Assembly (NCBI RefSeq): GCF_002742625.1 | Contig: NZ_PEBF01000001.1 | Location: forward strand, 2,232,001-2,296,000 | DNA from: Caulobacter sp. FWC2 | GTDB taxonomy: Bacteria; Pseudomonadota; Alphaproteobacteria; Caulobacterales; Caulobacteraceae | DNA length: 64,000 nt | Direction of reading: 5' to 3' | Shown: positions 59,338 to 64,000 of the stretch, piece by piece | Position numbering within the stretch: position 1 is the stretch's first letter | Layout of the letters: each line of letters opens with the position of its first letter | Program-made: the position numbers and the translations under genes | The notes under the pieces: model-generated | Told to the model about the DNA's origin: nothing | Seen by the model: only the letters and a program-made list of their open reading frames with translations | Database searches by the model: none

Positions 59338-62091
59338 CTACCGGCGCCACCAGCCCTTGCGGGGCTTTTCGGGCGGGGTGGTGATCTCGTTCGGATCCGG
59401 TTCGGCGGGAGCGGCCGGGGCCGTTTCGACGACGGGTTCCGGCTGCGCTTCCACGATCGGCTCGGGCGCCGGCGCTTGTACAGGTTCCGGAGTCGCTTTC
59501 GGGGGAACCACGGCGACGCTCTCGGTCACGGTTTCGGCGACGGCCTCGACGGCCGTTTCGGGAGCGGCTTCCGGCGCGGCCTCTTCGGCGACGGCCTTCT
59601 TGCTCCGCGAACGGGCGCGCTTGGGCTTCTTCGGCGCTTCCTCGGCTTCAGGCAGCTCGACCCAGACGTCGGACGGCGGCCCGGAGATCACCGGCGGAGC
59701 CAGGATCGGCGTTTCGTAGGGCTCTGCGGGTTCAGCGGGGCTGATCGCGTCGACGGCCGAGGTCGCTTGGGCCGAAGCCTCGACCACGGGAGCGTCGTCG
59801 CGATTGCGGCGACCACGGTCACGGCCACGACGACCGCGTTCGCGGGCCGGACGTTCCTCGCGCTCGACGCGTTCCGGACGCTCGGCGGTCTCTTCACGCT
59901 CGGCGCGGGCTTCCGGCGCCGGGCGGCGCGGTTCGCTGTTGCCGCCGACCAGGGCGGCCGGGTCGTGCCAGGTGAAGACGTTCTCGCCGAACGGGACGCG
60001 CGGACGGATCCAGACGAAGGCGTCGGTCGGACGATCGCCGTCCTCGCGACCGCCACGACGGCCGCCGCGGCGACCACGACGGCGACGGCGACGGGCGCCG
60101 TCATCGTCATCGCCGAACTCGGCGCGGTCTTCGGCGTCGCCTTCGAGCTCGTCTTCGTCGCCTTCGACTTCGGCTTCGGCCGGAGCCTCGCCTTCGGTCT
60201 CGCGCTCGTCACGACGCCCCCGACCACGACCACGGTCGCGGCGGCCACGGCGGCCCTTGCGGTCGCCGCGATCGTCTTCGCGGGTCTGCTTGCGGGCCGA
60301 GGCGTCGTCGTCGTCGGTATCCTCGCGCTCGAGGCTGTCTTCGTCTTCGTCGTCGATGATTTCGTCTTCTTCTTCGTCCTCGTCCTCGAAGGCCGTGGGA
60401 TCGAAGTCGTCGTCTTCGTCGACATACGGCGCCGGGGCGATGGCGATGCGCTCACCCAGTTCGGTGCGCTCGATCTCCTGGTCGCCGGCGTGCAGGCTGT
60501 CATCGACCACGACGGTGATGTGCAGGCCGTGGGTCTCCTGCAGGCGCTGCAGATAGGCGCGCTTTTCGTTCAGGATATACAGGCCGACCGAACGCGAGAC
60601 CTTCAGGATCACCGCGCCGCTGCCCTTCAGGGCCTCGGCCTCGACCGCGCGCAGGGCGGCCAGGGCGCTGGACTCGACCGAGCGGACGCGGCCGGTGCCT
60701 TCGCAGTGTTCGCAGACGTGGGTCGTCCCTTCCAGAACGCCGGTGCGGCGACGCTGGCGGCTGATCTCCATCAGACCGAAGCCCGAGATCTTGCCCATCT
60801 GGATGCGGGCGCGGTCGTCCTTGAGCGCGTCCTTGAGGACCTTCTCGACCGTGCGGTTGTTCTTGCCTTCATCCATGTCGATGAAGTCGATGACGATCAG
60901 GCCAGCTAGGTCGCGCAGGCGCAGCTGGCGAGCGGCTTCCTCGGCGGCCTCGACATTGGTCTTGAGGGCCGTGGCCTCGATGTTGCGCTCGCGCGTGGCC
61001 TTGCCCGAGTTGACGTCGATGGCGACCAGGGCCTCGGTCTGGTTGATCACCAGATAGCCGCCGGAACGCAGCGGCACGACCGGCGAATAGATCTGGGCCA
61101 GATGGTCCTCGATCTTGTGCTTGACGAACAGCGGGGTCGGGTCGCGGTAGTTGAAGACCTTCTTGGCCTGGCTCGGCATCAGCATGCGCATGAAGTCGCG
61201 CGCTTCTTTATAGCCGGCGTCGCCCTCGACCCAGATGCCCTCCAGGTCCTTGTCGTACATGTCGCGGATGGCGCGTTTGACGAGGTCTTCTTCCTCGTAG
61301 ATCAGCGCCGGGGCGACCGAGTGCAGCGTGTTGTCGCGGATGTTTTCCCACAGCCGCAGCAGATATTCGTAGTCGCGCTTGACCTCGGCCTTGGTGCGCT
61401 TGGCGCCGGCCGTGCGCACGATCAGACCCATGCCCTGCGGCACGTCCAGGCTGTTGACCACGCTCTTCAGGCGGCGACGGTCCGACACCGCGGTGATCTT
61501 GCGGCTGATGCCGCCGCCACGGGCGGTGTTGGGCATCAGGACGCCGTAGCGGCCGGCCAGCGACAGGTAGGTGGTCAGGGCGGCGCCCTTGTTGCCACGC
61601 TCTTCCTTGACGACCTGGACCAGCATGATCTGCCGGCGGCGGATAACTTCCTGGATCTTGTACTTGCGCATCAGCCGGCGTTTGCGGCGCGCCAGCTCTT
61701 CTTCGACGTCATCATCGTCGTCATCGACCGCGTGGCCGCCGTTGACGTCGTCCTCGTCGTCGCCGCCCGAGGCGCGACGCGAGACCGGGGTGTCGTCATC
61801 GTCATCGCCCGAGTCGTCGCGCATCAGCGCTTCACGGTCGGCGACCGGGATCTGGTAGTAGTCCGGGTGGATTTCGTTGAACGCCAGGAAACCGTGGCGG
61901 TTACCGCCGTACTCGATGAACGCAGCCTGGAGGCTGGGCTCAACGCGGGTCACCTTGGCGAGGTAGATATTTCCGCGAAGCTGTTTGCGAGTCTGGCTTT
62001 CGAAATCGAACTCTTCAACCCGGGTTCCGTCCACGACGACCACACGCGTCTCTTCGGCGTGTGCTGCGTCGATCAGCATCTTCTTCGACAT
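59338..62091 (-). CDS. rne: Ribonuclease E
   Basis: Main endoribonuclease for mRNA decay and rRNA/tRNA processing, and the degradosome scaffold. The 917-aa protein has the S1 domain split by an acidic insert (about 85-135, runs of D and E), the DNase I-like catalytic half (LVAIDVNSGKAT, DFIDMDEGKN with the catalytic aspartate), the zinc link CEHCEGTGR, and a disordered tail rich in E, D, R (about 520-905) that should hold partner-binding sites. The last residues EKPRKGWWRR match the short tail that binds PNPase in Caulobacter. The start at 62091 (MSKKMLID) is the family start. A 579-base gap upstream could hold autoregulatory leader RNA. Confidence 0.96.
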   Translation of the reverse strand: MSKKMLIDAAHAEETRVVVVDGTRVEEFDFESQTRKQLRGNIYLAKVTRVEPSLQAAFIEYGGNRHGFLAFNEIHPDYYQIPVADREALMRDDSGDDDDDTPVSRRASGGDDEDDVNGGHAVDDDDDDVEEELARRKRRLMRKYKIQEVIRRRQIMLVQVVKEERGNKGAALTTYLSLAGRYGVLMPNTARGGGISRKITAVSDRRRLKSVVNSLDVPQGMGLIVRTAGAKRTKAEVKRDYEYLLRLWENIRDNTLHSVAPALIYEEEDLVKRAIRDMYDKDLEGIWVEGDAGYKEARDFMRMLMPSQAKKVFNYRDPTPLFVKHKIEDHLAQIYSPVVPLRSGGYLVINQTEALVAIDVNSGKATRERNIEATALKTNVEAAEEAARQLRLRDLAGLIVIDFIDMDEGKNNRTVEKVLKDALKDDRARIQMGKISGFGLMEISRQRRRTGVLEGTTHVCEHCEGTGRVRSVESSALAALRAVEAEALKGSGAVILKVSRSVGLYILNEKRAYLQRLQETHGLHITVVVDDSLHAGDQEIERTELGERIAIAPAPYVDEDDDFDPTAFEDEDEEEDEIIDDEDEDSLEREDTDDDDASARKQTREDDRGDRKGRRGRRDRGRGRGRRDERETEGEAPAEAEVEGDEDELEGDAEDRAEFGDDDDGARRRRRRGRRGGRRGGREDGDRPTDAFVWIRPRVPFGENVFTWHDPAALVGGNSEPRRPAPEARAEREETAERPERVEREERPARERGRRGRDRGRRNRDDAPVVEASAQATSAVDAISPAEPAEPYETPILAPPVISGPPSDVWVELPEAEEAPKKPKRARSRSKKAVAEEAAPEAAPETAVEAVAETVTESVAVVPPKATPEPVQAPAPEPIVEAQPEPVVETAPAAPAEPDPNEITTPPEKPRKGWWRR

Positions 62092-62670
62092 TAAGGAAGT
62101 CTCCACGGCGCGCGGCGGGCGCAAGGCCCGGTCGCCGTTCTGAATGAAGGGCGCGCGCGTCGCCGACCGTCGCACCGTCAGCGCGGTTGCGAAGGGTCGG
62201 GTGCCAAAGGCGGTCGGGTGCGGCGCAGCCCATTGGGGGTTTCGTTTTTCCCTACCGCGCGTGAAGCGCGGACTGGATGGTTTGCCTGTCGCGTCACGAA
62301 TGGCGCGAGGAGGTGGTGTTGTCGCGCCGGATGGCGCGGATCGGATGGCGCGTCGTCGCCAGAAAGGCGTTTGAGCCCGACGCGAGCCCTAGATCCGGCG
62401 TCTCGGTAGGCTTCTCGCCCGCCAGATCGGCCGTCTCTCGAACACTATCTAGTCTGCCGCCTCCGCGCCGGAAGAGGTTCAGGACCACTTTCGAGGCTCG
62501 GGCGGCCCACACGGAGTCGTGACGATCACGACATTCGCGCACGACGGGACTGTAGCCACATCGACGCACAAAAGAAAAGCTTTCGACGGATGATCTGGAC
62601 TTAACCCTTTGGCTACCGCCCCGGGAGATATTGACATTCAGTTCACCAGTTTCGGACTACGCGGGCGGGA
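62092..62670. other. Divergent rne/amiC intergenic region with repeats
   Basis: A 579-base gap with no gene. On the rne side CCGCGC (62255-62260) pairs with GCGCGG (62266-62271). ATGGCGCG occurs three times (62300, 62331, 62345). A possible amiC promoter is TTGACA (62631-62636) with GGACTAC near 62654-62660, which would make the amiC transcript nearly leaderless. A candidate rne -10 on the minus strand is GGCTACAG (revcomp of 62551-62558 region) but its -35 is unclear. RNase E leaders are often long and autoregulatory, which fits the gap length. Confidence 0.4.
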
Positions 62671-63867
62671 ATGCGTAAGTTTCTTATCAGTTTGGCCCGC
62701 ATGGGCTGGGTCCGGGCGGCCCTGATTGTCGGGGGCCTGACGGTCGCCGGCGTCGCCGTGGCCACCGCCCAGGGACCGGCCGCGCCCGCCGGCGTGCAGA
62801 AGGTCCGCTTCGGCGGCGACCGTAACGAAACCCGCGTTGTCATCGACCTCGACCGCGCCGCGGCCGGCAAGCTGATTTCCGACGGCATGAGCGACCAGCG
62901 CCTGGTCATGGCCCTGCCGAACGTCCTGGTGTCTGGCGATCTTCAAGGGTCCGGCCAGGGCCTGGTCAAGCGCTGGGTGATCGACGAGGCCGCCGGCGGC
63001 GCCCGTCTGCGCCTGGACCTGACCGGCAAGGCCGAGGTCCGCCGTCGCTTCCTGCTGCCGCCGGGCGATGGCGCGACCGCCTATCGTTATGTCATCGACC
63101 TGAAGGCCGTGGACGCCGCGCCCCTGGTCGCCGCCCCGCCGGCGCCGCGCCTTACCTTCGCCAGCGCACCGGTCAAGGCCGCGCCGCTGCGCCTGAAGAA
63201 GGTCATCGTCATCGACGCCGGCCATGGCGGCAAGGATCCCGGCTCGCTGGGCGCCAACGTCTTCGAGAAGGACGTCACCCTGGCCGCGGCCAAGGCGCTG
63301 AAGGCGCGCCTGGAGCGCACCGGCCGCTTCCAGGTCGTGCTGACCCGCGAGACCGACACCTTCATCCCGCTGGAAGGCCGCGTGCAGATCGCCCGCCGCG
63401 CCGACGCCGATCTCTTTATCTCGCTGCACGCCGACTCGGGTCCCGACGTCAGCACGCGCGGCGCTTCGGTCTACACCGTGTCTGACAAGGGCTCCGAGCG
63501 CGTCGGCCTCGTCCTCGACAAGGACGACTGGCTGATGAAGGCCAACCTGCCGGGCCGCGACCGCGCCGTCAGCCAGATCCTGCTGGACCTGTCGCAGCGC
63601 GCCACCAAGAATCGCTCGGCCGCCTTCGCCCAACTGCTGCTGGCCAGCGTCGGCGAGGAAACCACCCTGCTGCGCCGCAGCCACCGCGACGCCGGCTTTA
63701 TAGTGCTGTTGGCGCCGGACGTGCCGGCCGTGCTGCTGGAGATGGGCTTCATCACCAATCCGGAAGACGAAGCCTTCCTGACCACCAAGGCCAGCCGCAA
63801 CCGCCTGGTCGACGCGGTCGGCGACTCCATCGAGGCCTATTTCTCGGCGGGTCTGCGCAAGTCCTGA
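62671..63867 (+). CDS. amiC: N-acetylmuramoyl-L-alanine amidase AmiC
   Basis: Periplasmic amidase that cuts the stem peptide from peptidoglycan to separate daughter cells. The 398-aa protein has an N-terminal signal or anchor segment (about 8-33), an AMIN septum-targeting domain (about 40-150, KVRFGGDRNETRVVIDLD) and an amidase_3 catalytic domain: IDAGHGGKDPGSLG (zinc His), NVFEKDVTL (zinc Glu), FISLHADSG (zinc His) and PAVLLEMGFITNPEDE (catalytic Glu). The inhibitory helix segment is present between the last two motifs. A single amidase is known in Caulobacter. It diverges from rne. Confidence 0.95.
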   Translation: MRKFLISLARMGWVRAALIVGGLTVAGVAVATAQGPAAPAGVQKVRFGGDRNETRVVIDLDRAAAGKLISDGMSDQRLVMALPNVLVSGDLQGSGQGLVKRWVIDEAAGGARLRLDLTGKAEVRRRFLLPPGDGATAYRYVIDLKAVDAAPLVAAPPAPRLTFASAPVKAAPLRLKKVIVIDAGHGGKDPGSLGANVFEKDVTLAAAKALKARLERTGRFQVVLTRETDTFIPLEGRVQIARRADADLFISLHADSGPDVSTRGASVYTVSDKGSERVGLVLDKDDWLMKANLPGRDRAVSQILLDLSQRATKNRSAAFAQLLLASVGEETTLLRRSHRDAGFIVLLAPDVPAVLLEMGFITNPEDEAFLTTKASRNRLVDAVGDSIEAYFSAGLRKS

Positions 63868-63868
63868 T

Positions 63869-63897
63869 CTCCCGAAGCGGGGAGCGGCTTTCCCTTT
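63869..63897 (+). terminator. Weak amiC terminator
   Basis: CTCCC (63869-63873) pairs with GGGAG (63880-63884), followed by CGGCTTTCCCTTTT. The stem is short, so read-through into the next gene beyond the window is likely. The remaining bases to 64000 show no gene. Confidence 0.4.
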
Positions 63898-64000
63898 TGC
63901 CTGTCGCCCTCTAATCACAGGGGTGATCGTTCGTGCTTCGCGTCGCGAGGTGCGACCGCAAAACCGCTTACGGTTCGGCGCCAAGCGATCTAGTGAAGTG

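Overview
The window is GC-rich chromosomal DNA from an alphaproteobacterium, almost certainly a Caulobacter (Caulobacterales). Three things point there: a 29-codon SOS gene matching SidA immediately upstream of dnaE, alphaproteobacterial SOS boxes (GTTC-N7-GTTC) at sidA and lexA, and an RNase E ending in the GWWRR tail known from Caulobacter. Promoters that can be read resemble TTGACGS-N10-14-GCTANAWC. No rRNA, tRNA, IS element, prophage or CRISPR array was seen.

Layout. Bases 1-2381: proS 3' end, lolC and lolD. Bases 2396-8354: an outer-membrane barrel candidate, a nucleoside hydrolase, then sidA and dnaE. Bases 8355-9636: a decaying stretch with a truncated GFA-type gene and a frameshifted methyltransferase. 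Bases 9677-10327: a HAD phosphatase. Bases 10684-25631: the conserved run rpsB-tsf-pyrH-frr-uppS-cdsA-dxr-rseP(mmpA)-bamA-skp-lpxD-fabZ-lpxA-lpxI-lpxB, which joins translation, UMP and isoprenoid precursors, outer-membrane protein assembly and lipid A synthesis. Bases 25590-29453: a hybrid histidine kinase and a two-gene flagellar-export locus (FliK-like plus FlhB C-domain-like).

Bases 29509-36221: gltA, gltX, comEC, a PEP mutase/isocitrate lyase-family enzyme and lexA. Bases 36393-44201: methyltransferase, acyltransferase, trpC-trpD-trpG, a small membrane protein, trpE and ppiD. Bases 44341-47073: tpiA and aspS. Bases 47159-51430: two secreted pentapeptide-repeat proteins and a 913-aa protein homologous to class II (B12-dependent) ribonucleotide reductase NrdJ in which the catalytic motifs cannot be found. 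Bases 51683-55764: an NDUFA12-like complex I subunit, a DUF2155 protein, aat, accC, accB and aroQ. Bases 55843-56901: thiS-thiG. Bases 57012-63867: a DsbA-like lipoprotein, a BepA-like M48 protease, rne and amiC.

Themes. Envelope biogenesis dominates: Lol, Bam, Skp, PpiD, M48 protease, DsbA-like protein, LpxA/B/D/I, FabZ, UppS, AmiC. The SOS regulator (lexA) and the SOS division inhibitor (sidA) lie about 31 kb apart, and the layout suggests sidA and dnaE share a transcript. The most unusual item is the NrdJ-derived pseudoenzyme at 48689-51430, because it keeps the C-terminal TSCPD and zinc-ribbon parts of NrdJ but has lost the radical chemistry. Start sites were chosen by Shine-Dalgarno-like sequence, gene overlap and family length; all homology calls are by eye.
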